Origin: Coriobacteriia bacterium
GTDB lineage: Bacteria; Actinomycetota; Coriobacteriia; Coriobacteriales; UBA8131
Direction: 5' to 3'
NCBI GenBank assembly: GCA_009776725.1
Contig: WRNE01000009.1
Span: forward strand, 1-38,266
Length of the DNA stretch: 38,266 nt
The notes under the pieces are model-generated. The model ran no database searches. It saw only the letters and a program-made list of their open reading frames with translations, and was not told the DNA's origin. This document shows, one piece after another, positions 9,466 to 17,638 of the stretch; the first letter of the stretch is position 1, and each line of letters begins with the position of its first letter. Both the position numbers and the translations under genes were made by a program.

Positions 9466-9954
9466 TTACATAAAATAGCTCGCCTGTAGGTGAGCTTTCT
9501 TGATCTTCTCCAAAGCAATCTCATAGGTCTGGTTCTCGATCATGAGGAGAATACCGTCGTCGGTGGTCCCGACGATCTCCCCGGTCCAGTTCGACCGGCC
9601 GTTGATTGCCTCGGTCCGCAGTTTTGCTGTCTCGCCGGTAAACCGCTGGAAGTGGCCCAAGGTCCTCAAAGGGCGGTTGATGCCTGGTGAGGAAACTTCG
9701 AGCGTATAAGCGCCAGGATATGGGTCTATGGCCTCTACCAAAGGGTCGACCCAGGCATTTGCCGACGCCAAGGCGTCGATGGTCATCCCACTGTCATCGG
9801 CCTGTAAGTCCAAATAGACCCGTACCACAGCTTGTCCCGAGACAGTTAGCAGCTCGACTTCGACCAGCTCCATTTCATGGGCCTGGGCAGCCGGTTCAAG
9901 GGCGGATATCAATTCTTGTTCTTTAGCCTTGCGTGTCATCCTCTGTCGATTCAC
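9466..9954 (-). CDS. rimP: Ribosome maturation factor RimP
   Basis: Two-domain protein that helps assemble the 30S subunit. The family core is visible as ELVEVELL, the YTLEVSSPGINRPL motif, and a C-terminal Sm-like barrel ending with ALEKIKKAHL. The length of 162 residues is usual. The start is uncertain. The longest reading begins with GTG at 9954 and has only a weak GAAG before it. The ATG at 9939 (Met6) has AGAGG directly against it, which is too close. This is the first gene of the operon, and its leader carries a terminator-like hairpin (9990-10018). Confidence 0.93.
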   Translation of the reverse strand: MNRQRMTRKAKEQELISALEPAAQAHEMELVEVELLTVSGQAVVRVYLDLQADDSGMTIDALASANAWVDPLVEAIDPYPGAYTLEVSSPGINRPLRTLGHFQRFTGETAKLRTEAINGRSNWTGEIVGTTDDGILLMIENQTYEIALEKIKKAHLQASYFM

Positions 9955-10384
9955 TGAAGCTTCATTATTTGGACAAAGCTGCCATTAACAAAAGAAAGCG
10001 GGGTCATATCCCACTTTCTCCAAAAAGAAAGAACTCCTGACTGCAAACGTTTGTTAACAGTCAGTTAATAAACATTTATAGCCTTACCCCCATATTATGC
10101 CATAACCTTGGTCATACATGTTGCGACGGGGTTTTTATAACTGCACATCGCAAGCATAGGCCTGACTGTAGGCAATAGCAAACGATAGGCCAAGTAAGCT
10201 GCCAAGACAAGGCGCTGACCTACAATTCATAAGCGTCGTCGCTACACGGTGTTTGCTTTAACAATAGACAGGCTCTGAAAGCTCATGCCTACTTACAGCC
10301 TAGATGGTGTACACGCTTGATCGAATAAGGTACGCTGGTACCCGGTGTGTTACTTGATAAGCAATAAGCAATCCGGAGGCCCTC
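9955..10384. other. Divergent intergenic region between rimP and the GyrI-like gene
   Basis: 430 bases that must hold the promoter of the rimP-nusA-infB operon (minus) and that of the GyrI-like gene (plus). A TATAAT-like CATAATAT lies on the minus strand near 10093-10100 without a convincing -35. GGTAC/GTACC forms a short inverted repeat at 10329-10342 ahead of the GyrI-like gene. No tRNA or open reading frame is supported. Confidence 0.4.
9990..10018 (-). terminator. Intrinsic-terminator hairpin in the rimP-nusA leader, possible attenuator
   Basis: On the minus strand GAAAGTGGG (10018-10010) pairs with CCCGCTTTC (10002-9994) in a 9-bp stem with one G-U wobble and a 7-base loop, followed by TTTT (9993-9990). 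On the plus strand the same position is a C-A mismatch and no T-run follows, so the element faces rimP. No minus-strand gene ends upstream, so it sits inside the leader, 36-64 bases before the rimP start. An upstream CTTTC (10032-10028) could pair instead with the GAAAG arm and act as an antiterminator. Confidence 0.6.
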
Positions 10385-11008
10385 ATGCCAGCATTTGATT
10401 TTAAGAAAGCCGAAAAGCATCTATACCAGCCCAAAGCAGCGCCTGTCTTCGTCGATGTGCCAGAAATGACTTTTATTACCATCGAGGGAGAGGGCGATCC
10501 TAATACCTCTGAAACATATGCCTCAGCAATTGAAGTCCTGTATGGCCTCTCCTACTCGATAAAAATGAGAAACAAGCCTGTTTTGAATTATGTTGTACTG
10601 CCCTTAGAAGGCCTTTGGTCCTTTATTGGGGACACAGATATTGGCACAGTCCCCCTAAACAAGGACTCGCTCGCTTGGACTGCGCTCATCCGTCAACCGG
10701 ATTTTGTCACGACGGCGATTTTTTCACAGGCTGTAGACGAACTGGCAAAGAAGAAGCCTGGGCTCGATGCCTCAAAGGCCCATTTGACGACGTTTACCGA
10801 GGGCCAGTGTGTACATATAATGCACATCGGGTCCTATGACGACGAGCCGGCGAGCATATCGTTGTTATACGACTATGCACACGACAATGGCTATAAGATA
10901 CAGGTCGATGGAGCAAGTCGGCACCATGAGATATATTTGAACGACCCTCGCAAAGTCGATGCAAGCAAGCTTAAGACAGTAATCAGGTATCCTGTCATAA
11001 AGGCCTGA
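10385..11008 (+). CDS. GyrI-like small-molecule-binding domain protein
   Basis: Stand-alone protein of the GyrI-like / SOUL-type ligand-binding fold, 207 residues, without the DNA-binding domain found in MerR or AraC relatives. Family hallmarks are the N-terminal PEMTFITIEGEGDPN, the central FTEGQCVHIMHIGSYDDE segment and the C-terminal HHEIYLNDPRKVDASKLKTVIRYPV. This class resembles single-domain proteins reported to bind drugs, some of which hydrolyse cyclopropane-type genotoxins. Whether this one is an enzyme or a binder is unknown. CCGGAGG lies 5 bases before the ATG. It converges on the nucleotidase gene, with the latter's terminator between them. Confidence 0.85.
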   Translation: MPAFDFKKAEKHLYQPKAAPVFVDVPEMTFITIEGEGDPNTSETYASAIEVLYGLSYSIKMRNKPVLNYVVLPLEGLWSFIGDTDIGTVPLNKDSLAWTALIRQPDFVTTAIFSQAVDELAKKKPGLDASKAHLTTFTEGQCVHIMHIGSYDDEPASISLLYDYAHDNGYKIQVDGASRHHEIYLNDPRKVDASKLKTVIRYPVIKA

Positions 11009-11037
11009 CCAGTCTGCTTTCCTGCTATACCTGCCTC

Positions 11038-11073
11038 AAAAAAAGCACCCCCGAGAAAAATCCCGAGGGGTGC
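11038..11073 (-). terminator. Rho-independent terminator of the 5'-nucleotidase gene
   Basis: GC-rich inverted repeat 11045-11073 (GCACCCC at the left, GGGGTGC at the right). On the minus strand it is followed by seven T (11044-11038). It lies 28 bases after the nucleotidase stop. The plus side lacks a T-run, so it serves the minus-strand gene. Confidence 0.85.
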
Positions 11074-11100
11074 CATAAAAGACTAGACTGTGGCAACTGC

Positions 11101-13062
11101 CTAGGCTGCTCTAAGATGCTTTTGTTTTTTGTCTGCTTGCAGGCAAGCAATGCCAAGTCCAAGCACAAGCACGAACGAGCCAAGCCCGACGAGGCTTCTT
11201 GAGTCGCCTGTCTTGGGAGTAGTGTTCGGGCCCGACTGGTTGTTATTGTTGTTTTGGTTGTTTGTCGAATTGTCGTTTACCCTTACCAAAGCTGTCCGGG
11301 CAGCGGCCAAGGCAGCGGTCGCTCTATCCACATCGTCTTGTGAGGCGTCTTGGTTGCTAGACACTGCCTCAGCTGCAACAAGGGCAGTCATGAATGGCGC
11401 CCAGCTTGCTGCGGTGTACTCAGACTCGACGAGGGCCCTCGCTGCGCTAATAGCGGCATTCAGCGCGTTCTTCTCCACAGTTACCGGGATTTCGGCATAA
11501 ACAGAGATGCGGCCATCGATTCTTGCGACATCGGCTGTTATCGTCCCTCCAGCCAAGGTTTCCACATAACGTTCGAAGGCAGAGTCTAGCGAATCGATCT
11601 CGGCCACTGTGGGCAAGGCTTGGATATCTGTGTAACCGTCACCGCCGGCAGCCATAAAGTCATTCGTGGCCAGTAAATACTTGGTAGTCGTGTCATTGAA
11701 GTCGAGGACGGTTGTGCCGATGGTAATCGAGACCACCCTGTTGCCTGCCTCTTTGGTCGGGTCGTAGACGACCTCCATGCCTGATATTTGGGGAAAACGG
11801 CCGTCAGGGACCGGTGCGAATTGTAAGCCGTTCTCCATGATCAGCTTCAGCGCTGCCGGAGTGGCTTCTTTGACCACCAAGACGTTTCCGAAAGGAAGCA
11901 CGCTGTTCAGGTCGCCTTTGGTTATATCGCCTGCTTGGATATCGGCCCTAAGCCCTCCGCCGTTGGTTATTGCGACATCGGACACCCCGATGACGCGCAT
12001 CGAGTCTGCTACCAGGTTGCCCAGGGCCTGCTCCGAATTCCGCACGCCTGGCGTATCGGTTGTGCCGCGGTCGCTTGACAAGTCAACGTCTGAATGCGCA
12101 ACTACCTCCAGGTACTGCGCACGCACGGACTCGGCGATCGACTCGGCTAAGGCATGGACAGTGGCATTGGCGGCTATGTCGTCCGTCTCGGCCTTGCTAA
12201 TATATGTAGCAGCAGTGTCTACCACTAAGGACGTGTCCCTATCGAACGTGATCGAGACCAATCCGCAATTCTCCTGGTACTGGCCATCGCCAGCGACCAG
12301 CACCCCGTCGACATAAGTCGAGCCTAGCAGGTGGTCATGGCCTTCGATGACCACGTCTGGCTTAGTGGCCAGGGCGGCCAGCATGTCGATGATCTCGCTA
12401 TGGCTGACATGGGCCAAACAGACGATGATGTCTGCCCCGCTGGCTTCTAGTTCTAGAATCGCTGCTTCAGCCGAAGCCACATAGTCCCGAAACTCAAGCG
12501 TGCTGACATTCAATGGGCTGGTCACATAGGGAGTCGTTTGTGTCGTTAGGCCAAAGAACCCCACCTTGACCCCGTCCACGGTGATGATCGTGGTTGTCGG
12601 CAAAAAGCTGGTTCCCGAAGCCTGGATATAGACGTTTGAGGAGATAATCGTCAAACCGCCCCCACTGGCTGCCCCTGCCAGCTCAGCCAGCCGGTTGCTG
12701 CCATAGTTAAAGTCATGGTTGCCAGGAGTCATAACATCATAGCCGGCAGCGGTCATCATGTTGACAGCATTTTGCCCCTGGTTGACATTGACGATCGGCA
12801 GGCCGTGAAACGCGTCCCCGACATCGACAAGGATAGCGTTATCGGTGTCATCCTTGATTGCTGCGATCTTATCGATGCCGATCATCCCAGTATTGTTCGC
12901 ATCCACTGGGTAGAAACGGCCGTGCACATCGTTTGTATGTAATATATTGATGGTAACTTCATCGTCTGCAAAAGCCGGTACCTGCACCCCGATCAGTGCG
13001 CTACAGACTAGGCAGATACTCAAGAACAAGGTTAATAAGCGCCGACGATCCTTAGATCCCAT
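11101..13062 (-). CDS. Sortase-anchored 5'-nucleotidase / UshA-family metallophosphatase
   Basis: Exported bimetal phosphatase that probably hydrolyses nucleotides or UDP-sugars at the cell surface. Residues 1-32 are a signal peptide with a likely AFA-DD cleavage site. The metallophosphatase domain shows LHTNDVHG (D45, H47), VGD (D83), GNHD (115-117) and GHDH near 237. The 5'-nucleotidase C-terminal domain has NGGGLRADI and LPFGN. A helical FIVAR-like segment and an Asn-rich linker follow. Then comes TPKTG (615-619), a hydrophobic stretch and a basic tail, which is a sortase signal in which Thr replaces the Leu of LPxTG. AGGAGGG lies 4 bases before the ATG. No sortase gene is in the window. 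Confidence 0.92.
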   Translation of the reverse strand: MGSKDRRRLLTLFLSICLVCSALIGVQVPAFADDEVTINILHTNDVHGRFYPVDANNTGMIGIDKIAAIKDDTDNAILVDVGDAFHGLPIVNVNQGQNAVNMMTAAGYDVMTPGNHDFNYGSNRLAELAGAASGGGLTIISSNVYIQASGTSFLPTTTIITVDGVKVGFFGLTTQTTPYVTSPLNVSTLEFRDYVASAEAAILELEASGADIIVCLAHVSHSEIIDMLAALATKPDVVIEGHDHLLGSTYVDGVLVAGDGQYQENCGLVSITFDRDTSLVVDTAATYISKAETDDIAANATVHALAESIAESVRAQYLEVVAHSDVDLSSDRGTTDTPGVRNSEQALGNLVADSMRVIGVSDVAITNGGGLRADIQAGDITKGDLNSVLPFGNVLVVKEATPAALKLIMENGLQFAPVPDGRFPQISGMEVVYDPTKEAGNRVVSITIGTTVLDFNDTTTKYLLATNDFMAAGGDGYTDIQALPTVAEIDSLDSAFERYVETLAGGTITADVARIDGRISVYAEIPVTVEKNALNAAISAARALVESEYTAASWAPFMTALVAAEAVSSNQDASQDDVDRATAALAAARTALVRVNDNSTNNQNNNNNQSGPNTTPKTGDSRSLVGLGSFVLVLGLGIACLQADKKQKHLRAA

Positions 13063-13209
13063 TTTACCCTCCTAAAGATAACAACAGATCCAAACTGATG
13101 AACCCTTAACCGCAATCATAATACTTAGTTATTGCCCAGTGCTACCAAGTCACAAAACATTTAGGCATTATTGTTGAATTTACCGAGAATTTTACATCGA
13201 AAACCCATC

Positions 13210-13238
13210 TTGCCAAGACAGCAAGGGATGTAGATAAT
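13210..13238 (+). promoter_or_regulatory. Sigma-70-type promoter of metA
   Basis: TTGCCA (13210-13215) and GATAAT (13233-13238) are separated by exactly 17 bases, about 37 bases before the metA ATG. The short leader leaves no room for a SAM riboswitch downstream of this promoter. Confidence 0.6.
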
Positions 13239-13274
13239 AACAGGCTATTAACTAAAACCAATAAAGGAGAAGAT

Positions 13275-14219
13275 ATGCCAGTCAATGTTCCCGATGGGCT
13301 ACCAGCTATAGACACCCTCCGCCAAGAAAACGTCTTTTTGATGACCGAGCGTCGCGCCGAGACCCAAGACATCCGTCCTTTGGAAATCGCGATTATCAAC
13401 TTGATGCCGACAAAAGAGGCCACCGAGACCCAATTGTTGCGCCTCCTCTCCAATACGCCCCTGCAAATCAACATCCAGCTTTTAGCCATCGGCGGACACG
13501 TTTCCAAAAACACCCCCCAAGAGTATCTGGAGGCCTTCTACACCTCGACATATGAGATCCTAAACCAACGTTTTGACGGACTGATCGTCACTGGGGCCCC
13601 GGTCGAGACGCTGCCTTTCGACGAGGTCAATTATTGGGACGAGCTTGTCCGCATCTTCGAATGGTCGCGCGACCATGTTTTTTGCAGCCTTTTTATCTGC
13701 TGGGGGGCCAATGCGGCTCTACATCATTTTTATAATGTGGAGAAACGCCTGCTGGAGAAGAAGCTCTCCGGCGTCTATCCAATGCATTGCTACGATAATT
13801 CTGGCCAGCTGCTGCTTGGCCTAGACGATCCTTTTTGGATGCCACAGTCGCGCTATGCGACTGTTTTTCCAGAGCAAGTCAGTGAGGCGGGCCTGAAGAT
13901 GCTGGCTGGGTCAGACGAGGCAGGCGCAGTGATCTGCGCCAACAGCGAGCACCGCCAGGTCTTTGTGACTGGCCATCTGGAATATGACGCTGACACCCTC
14001 GACCGCGAGTACCGCAGAGACCTGGCAGCTGGCTTAAACATTGAAATGCCTGTGAACTACTACATCGACAACGACCCTGAAGCTGGCGTCCAGATGCGCT
14101 GGCGCACTTATGCCCATCAGTTCTTTGCCAATTGGCTTAACCATTATGTTTACCAAGAAACTCCATTTGACCTCGACAGGGATTTATCCCCATTAAAAAA
14201 ACAATGGCTTGAAGTATAA
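13275..14219 (+). CDS. metA: Homoserine O-acyltransferase, predicted acetyl-CoA-specific
   Basis: First committed enzyme of methionine synthesis, which acylates homoserine. The glutaminase-like fold has the nucleophile Cys142 in FICWGANAALHHFY and His234/Glu236 in VTGHLEYDADTL. The key specificity residue is Glu111 in VTGAPVETLPF. In the family, Glu at this place goes with acetyl-CoA use and Gly (as in E. coli) with succinyl-CoA, so O-acetylhomoserine is the likely product. Length 314 is normal. AAGGAGA precedes the ATG. The substrate homoserine is made by hom at 27880-29163 in this window. Confidence 0.95.
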   Translation: MPVNVPDGLPAIDTLRQENVFLMTERRAETQDIRPLEIAIINLMPTKEATETQLLRLLSNTPLQINIQLLAIGGHVSKNTPQEYLEAFYTSTYEILNQRFDGLIVTGAPVETLPFDEVNYWDELVRIFEWSRDHVFCSLFICWGANAALHHFYNVEKRLLEKKLSGVYPMHCYDNSGQLLLGLDDPFWMPQSRYATVFPEQVSEAGLKMLAGSDEAGAVICANSEHRQVFVTGHLEYDADTLDREYRRDLAAGLNIEMPVNYYIDNDPEAGVQMRWRTYAHQFFANWLNHYVYQETPFDLDRDLSPLKKQWLEV

Positions 14220-14275
14220 TCGTCTGACTTAGATCGCTTGATAAAACAGCGGCAGATAAGAGTTATGGCTAACAG

Positions 14276-15430
14276 ATGAGTGACGAACAATACAGCGATG
14301 ATTTGGACCGTGTCGACATTGACGAGCCTGCGCAGTCCTTGGAAGGCTGTGGCGAATCATTGCCAGGCACAGTTGATTCACGCGTGAAGGTAGCTGAAGA
14401 GGCTGCCCAAGAGGCTAGATCGAGAAAGATATCCAATAGGCTGGCCTCGCTTCCCGTCAGCAGCCAGGCAAGCAGTGCCCAAAGCCCCACAGCTACAAAG
14501 GCCAGGCCAGGCCTTTCGGCCAACGCGCGCAGCCAAAGGGCGAATTTAGCCTCATCGCGAAACAACGAGAGCCGTAGCACTGCCAGCTCCCAAGCCTTAG
14601 TGGGCAACTTGAGACAAACCGGGATGCATGACACTAGTTATCGGGTTCGGGGAGGGGGGTTTACCCAGGGCAAGGGCTCCCTTTACAAGATGGTCATCAC
14701 ATGCATTGTTGCTATCGCCTTGGTCGCCGGGGGCATTGGTACCTGGCAGATTATCGGCATGGTCACACAGGTGGATGTGAGCAAAGCGATAACTGTCAGC
14801 GTCGACCAGTCTCACCAGGCCTTAGACAGTTCGCCCCGGCTCTTGAACTATCTCGAATTGAGTGCCGACGAGGCTTATGACCGTTTAAGGGAGACTGATC
14901 TGCCAGTCTATATGTTGGATCGGAACATCACAGACAATCCTGACCAGACGGCAAATGGCAAAGAAGTGATTTATTTCACAAATGATGCCATCGAGGACGA
15001 CTTCGCTGCCTACACTACCTCGGAGTTCTCTTCGTTTGACTTCGATACCTTGCAAGACCGTTTACTCGGATCATGGGTCATGGCCCTGTCCAATGGCGAG
15101 CTTGGCAGGTTTGCCCAACTCAAATATGTGAATATGGCAACGACTGGCCTTTACCCTGAAATGTATTGGATGCTCAACCGCCAAGGGCTGGCCGATGAAA
15201 GGTCGATGGTCGTCTATGAGGGTGATGACCGCTATGGAAATAGTATGATATGTGGTTATGCCAGCCTAGACGAGGACCGTATTGTCTATTGGCAGGCTAT
15301 CAGCTGTCCTTTCTCCGCCCGGTACCGTGGCTCGGACAACCGCCCCATCCCAGACACTAGTGCCTATGTCAAGATCAGGATTGCCACTTGGGACTTTTAT
15401 GGGGTAAGCTCGTATACTATTGAGGGCTAA
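14276..15430 (+). CDS. Single-pass membrane protein with extracytoplasmic domain, unknown function
   Basis: 384 residues, family not recognised. Residues 1-135 are hydrophilic, acidic at first and then Ser/Ala/Arg-rich, and probably disordered in the cytoplasm. One transmembrane helix lies at about 138-162. A 220-residue outer domain follows, with the ordered segments TTGLYPEMYWMLNRQG and YGNSMICGYASL and a Cys pair (about C335/C348). The topology suggests a cell-surface or secreted-type C-terminal domain. The start at 14276 has no clear ribosome binding site (only a weak AAGAG further upstream), so it is less certain. It follows metA by 56 bases and may share its transcript, but nothing links the functions. 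Confidence 0.75.
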   Translation: MSDEQYSDDLDRVDIDEPAQSLEGCGESLPGTVDSRVKVAEEAAQEARSRKISNRLASLPVSSQASSAQSPTATKARPGLSANARSQRANLASSRNNESRSTASSQALVGNLRQTGMHDTSYRVRGGGFTQGKGSLYKMVITCIVAIALVAGGIGTWQIIGMVTQVDVSKAITVSVDQSHQALDSSPRLLNYLELSADEAYDRLRETDLPVYMLDRNITDNPDQTANGKEVIYFTNDAIEDDFAAYTTSEFSSFDFDTLQDRLLGSWVMALSNGELGRFAQLKYVNMATTGLYPEMYWMLNRQGLADERSMVVYEGDDRYGNSMICGYASLDEDRIVYWQAISCPFSARYRGSDNRPIPDTSAYVKIRIATWDFYGVSSYTIEG

Positions 15431-15731
15431 GTGACCGACCTGCGCCAAAGCTTTACGTTATTCTTCCCATTTTTACTAGTATTATATTGTTCTTTACCTA
15501 ACACGTTATTTAAGGCTAAGTGCTCCAGATTGACGATAGGGTACAATTTTGTCGCTGCTTCAAAATTAACCGTTTTGCAAAAGCCCTGGTCAGAAATTTG
15601 CTAGGTATTAGTAACATAATTTTTTCCCGAATTTTCCCGAGATTTACCCGAAAAAATTGTACCCTATCGTCAATCTGGAGCAGGCGAGGCGAAAACCACT
15701 TGCCCGCACCCTGGTAGTCGGCGCTGTATTG
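15431..15731. other. Convergent intergenic region
   Basis: Region between the orphan membrane protein gene (plus) and the FHA gene (minus), almost filled by palindromic element copy 1. The large stem could stop transcription from both sides, as no other terminator is visible here. Confidence 0.5.
15474..15682. repeat. Palindromic repeat element, copy 1 (perfect 30-bp inverted repeat)
   Basis: Arms 15521-15550 and 15653-15682 are exact reverse complements over 30 bases. They enclose 102 bases that contain no meaningful reading frame. To the left, TACTAGTATTATATT and AACACGTT (15474-15510) match, in inverted form, the right flank of copy 2 at 34869-35087. The central stretch around 15572-15615 (GTTTTGCAAAAGCCCTG and following) is also shared with copy 2. 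The right flank stops resembling copy 2 immediately after 15682, which suggests truncation. It resembles a MITE-like non-autonomous element or an interspersed palindrome. No IS family is recognised. Confidence 0.8.
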
Positions 15732-16175
15732 TCAGCAATTGAAGCGCATGGAGAAAGTACCGATCTGCAGCAGGCAGCCATCGGTGAGCTCTGCTTCGTC
15801 GACTACCTTGCCATTGACCCAGGTTCCGTTCAGGGAATGATTGTCGCGCACAACAACCCTGTTTCCCATGCGTTCAATAATAGCATGCTGTCGTGATACT
15901 GTTCGGTTGTTTAAAAAGATGTCGCACTTAGTGTCACGGCCGATAGTAATCGGAAACTCCTCCAAATAAAAAACCCCGCCTTTGGACGGCCCTTTGGTCA
16001 AGGTCAGCTGGGGAGTGCCAGTTGCCGCCAATGCCAGATCGACCTCTCCCCCAGACAGTTCTAGGGGGTCGAAAGCCTCTGTCTGCCCAGTAAGGCTATA
16101 GCCACAATGGTCACAGACCTCGTTTCCTTCTTGAACTGCCTCGCCACAAGCTGGGCACTTTTGAACAACATCCAT
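15732..16175 (-). CDS. Zinc-ribbon/FHA domain protein
   Basis: 147-residue cytoplasmic protein. Residues 7-24 form a zinc ribbon (CPAC ... CDHC), a Gly/Leu linker follows, and residues 58-147 form a forkhead-associated domain. The phosphothreonine-binding signatures are present: IGRDTKCDIFL (GR at 79-80), TVSRQH (S94, H97) and SLNGTWVNG (N116). Such proteins recognise targets of Ser/Thr kinases in Actinobacteria, and the linker Thr residues (for example in GQTEAF) could themselves be phosphorylated. No kinase gene is in the window. GGGGAG lies 10 bases before the ATG. The next minus-strand gene downstream is beyond the convergent plus-strand unit, so the FHA gene ends its own transcript. Confidence 0.9.
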   Translation of the reverse strand: MDVVQKCPACGEAVQEGNEVCDHCGYSLTGQTEAFDPLELSGGEVDLALAATGTPQLTLTKGPSKGGVFYLEEFPITIGRDTKCDIFLNNRTVSRQHAIIERMGNRVVVRDNHSLNGTWVNGKVVDEAELTDGCLLQIGTFSMRFNC

Positions 16176-16288
16176 TTATAATCAACTCCCCATAGAATAT
16201 TTAGTAAAAAACCTCTACTAGCCGATAGTATTTGGGCGCATCAGACCGGTAGTATGAAGGCACCTTAGAAGACACATCATATCAGATA

Positions 16289-17596
16289 TTAAAAACTGAT
16301 ATCTAAAAACTCCGGCAGGTAAATAAGCGTCTGGGCGTGTCCTGCTTGTTGGGTGAGACCCCCAAAGAACCTGTCCCAACCAATTGACATCCGCTCTTTA
16401 AAGCCAGGGCCGTCGATTGTCTCTGCAGCGACTAGGTCCGATGTTGCGATGACCTCGTTGTTCTGCGTCCAGATTATCCGCCCCACTTTCTGGCCTTTGG
16501 TGATCGAGCCTTCCCAGTCGTTTAGCTGTACTTCTTGGGTGATCAAGCCGGCAAGGTCGAAGATCGGAATGCTCACAGGGTAGGGGGCGCGTACTGTGAC
16601 TGTTTTATCGAGCCATGAGACCAGCGCCAAGTCCGCTACCACATAGTTGGAGTTTATCAGCTCCACCGGCCGATAGTGACGAAAAGCCCATTCCAGAATA
16701 TTCACCATGTCGCTATACCGGGTCTCGTCTGTCGGGGAGCCCAAAACCACAGCGTAAAAAACAGTGCCCTGATGGTTGACGCAGGAAACAAGGCAGGCAT
16801 CGGCTTCATAGTTCGTGCCTGTTTTTATCCCCATAACGCCGTCCATCATGTAAAACAGCTTGTTTGTCGAAACATAGCTGATCTCGCGCCCGTCAAGGGT
16901 ATAGATAGTCGCCGAAGTCATGCAAACTATCTCCCGGAAAGTCTGGTTGCGCATAGCATAACGGGCTAGCACCAAGTAATCCTCTGCGGTGGTGTATAGT
17001 CCCTCCTCGTCGAGCCCATGGGGGTCGACATAGTGAGTGTCAAGCATTCCCAGCTCGCGGGCCTTGGCATTCATCATCTCTACAAACTGGTACTGGGTGC
17101 CTGCAACGTTCTCAGCAATCGCCACCCCTGCATTGTTCCCCGAAGGCAGCAACAAGCCGATCAACAGGTCATAAAGCGTCAGCCTGTCGCCTTGTTCCAG
17201 CCAAGCCGAGGTGCCGCCTGTCGAGGCAGCTCCCCAGGTCACAGTGCACTCCATATCCAAACTGGCATTCTCCAGGGCAACCACTGCTGTCATGATCTTC
17301 GTGGTAGAGGCCATCGGCCTCCGGATCAGTCCACCCCTCTCCCAAAGGACCGTCCCATCCTCAGCGGCTACTAAAGCGCTGGGAGCGACAATATTTGGAG
17401 TATCGTCGACATGACGGTCAGCCAAGGGGATGCCGGCGACCAAATCGTCCGACCGGACGTCGGCATAGGCAGGCATCGGCTCCAAAAGCCGTGCAGCCAA
17501 GCTGCCGTTGAAGCCTGCCAAAGCAAGGGCCTTGCTACCGAACAACACTAGTAGCAGGGACAAATAGAGATAGCGAGACTTAAGGGCCTTCATCAT
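16289..17596 (-). CDS. D-alanyl-D-alanine carboxypeptidase (peptidase S11)
   Basis: Penicillin-binding-protein-5-type DD-carboxypeptidase that trims peptidoglycan pentapeptides outside the membrane. All three active-site motifs are present: STTK (Ser97, Lys100), SGN (152-154) and KTG (258-260). An N-terminal hydrophobic segment (about 9-29) is a signal peptide or anchor. The C-terminal part after about 330 has the beta-rich PBP5 C-domain (VTVRAPYPV, GRIIWTQNNEVIATSDLV). The length of 435 is usual. Two consecutive ATG codons begin the frame and an in-frame stop lies close upstream. The nearest AAGGA is about 15 bases away, so initiation looks weak. It lies 42 bases after the ACT gene. Confidence 0.93.
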   Translation of the reverse strand: MMKALKSRYLYLSLLLVLFGSKALALAGFNGSLAARLLEPMPAYADVRSDDLVAGIPLADRHVDDTPNIVAPSALVAAEDGTVLWERGGLIRRPMASTTKIMTAVVALENASLDMECTVTWGAASTGGTSAWLEQGDRLTLYDLLIGLLLPSGNNAGVAIAENVAGTQYQFVEMMNAKARELGMLDTHYVDPHGLDEEGLYTTAEDYLVLARYAMRNQTFREIVCMTSATIYTLDGREISYVSTNKLFYMMDGVMGIKTGTNYEADACLVSCVNHQGTVFYAVVLGSPTDETRYSDMVNILEWAFRHYRPVELINSNYVVADLALVSWLDKTVTVRAPYPVSIPIFDLAGLITQEVQLNDWEGSITKGQKVGRIIWTQNNEVIATSDLVAAETIDGPGFKERMSIGWDRFFGGLTQQAGHAQTLIYLPEFLDISF

Positions 17597-17638
17597 CAGT
17601 CTGTTGTTTTATCCTTCATTGACGCTTGAAACGGGGCT

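Noticed and set aside
13063..13274. SAM riboswitch upstream of metA
   Set aside because: The -35/-10 pair at 13210-13238 leaves only about 30 bases of leader, and I see no SAM-aptamer helices in the region.
16279..16302. Hairpin ATATCAG/CTGATAT at the end of the carboxypeptidase gene as a terminator
   Set aside because: It is AT-rich, overlaps the stop codon and lacks a T-run after the stem.
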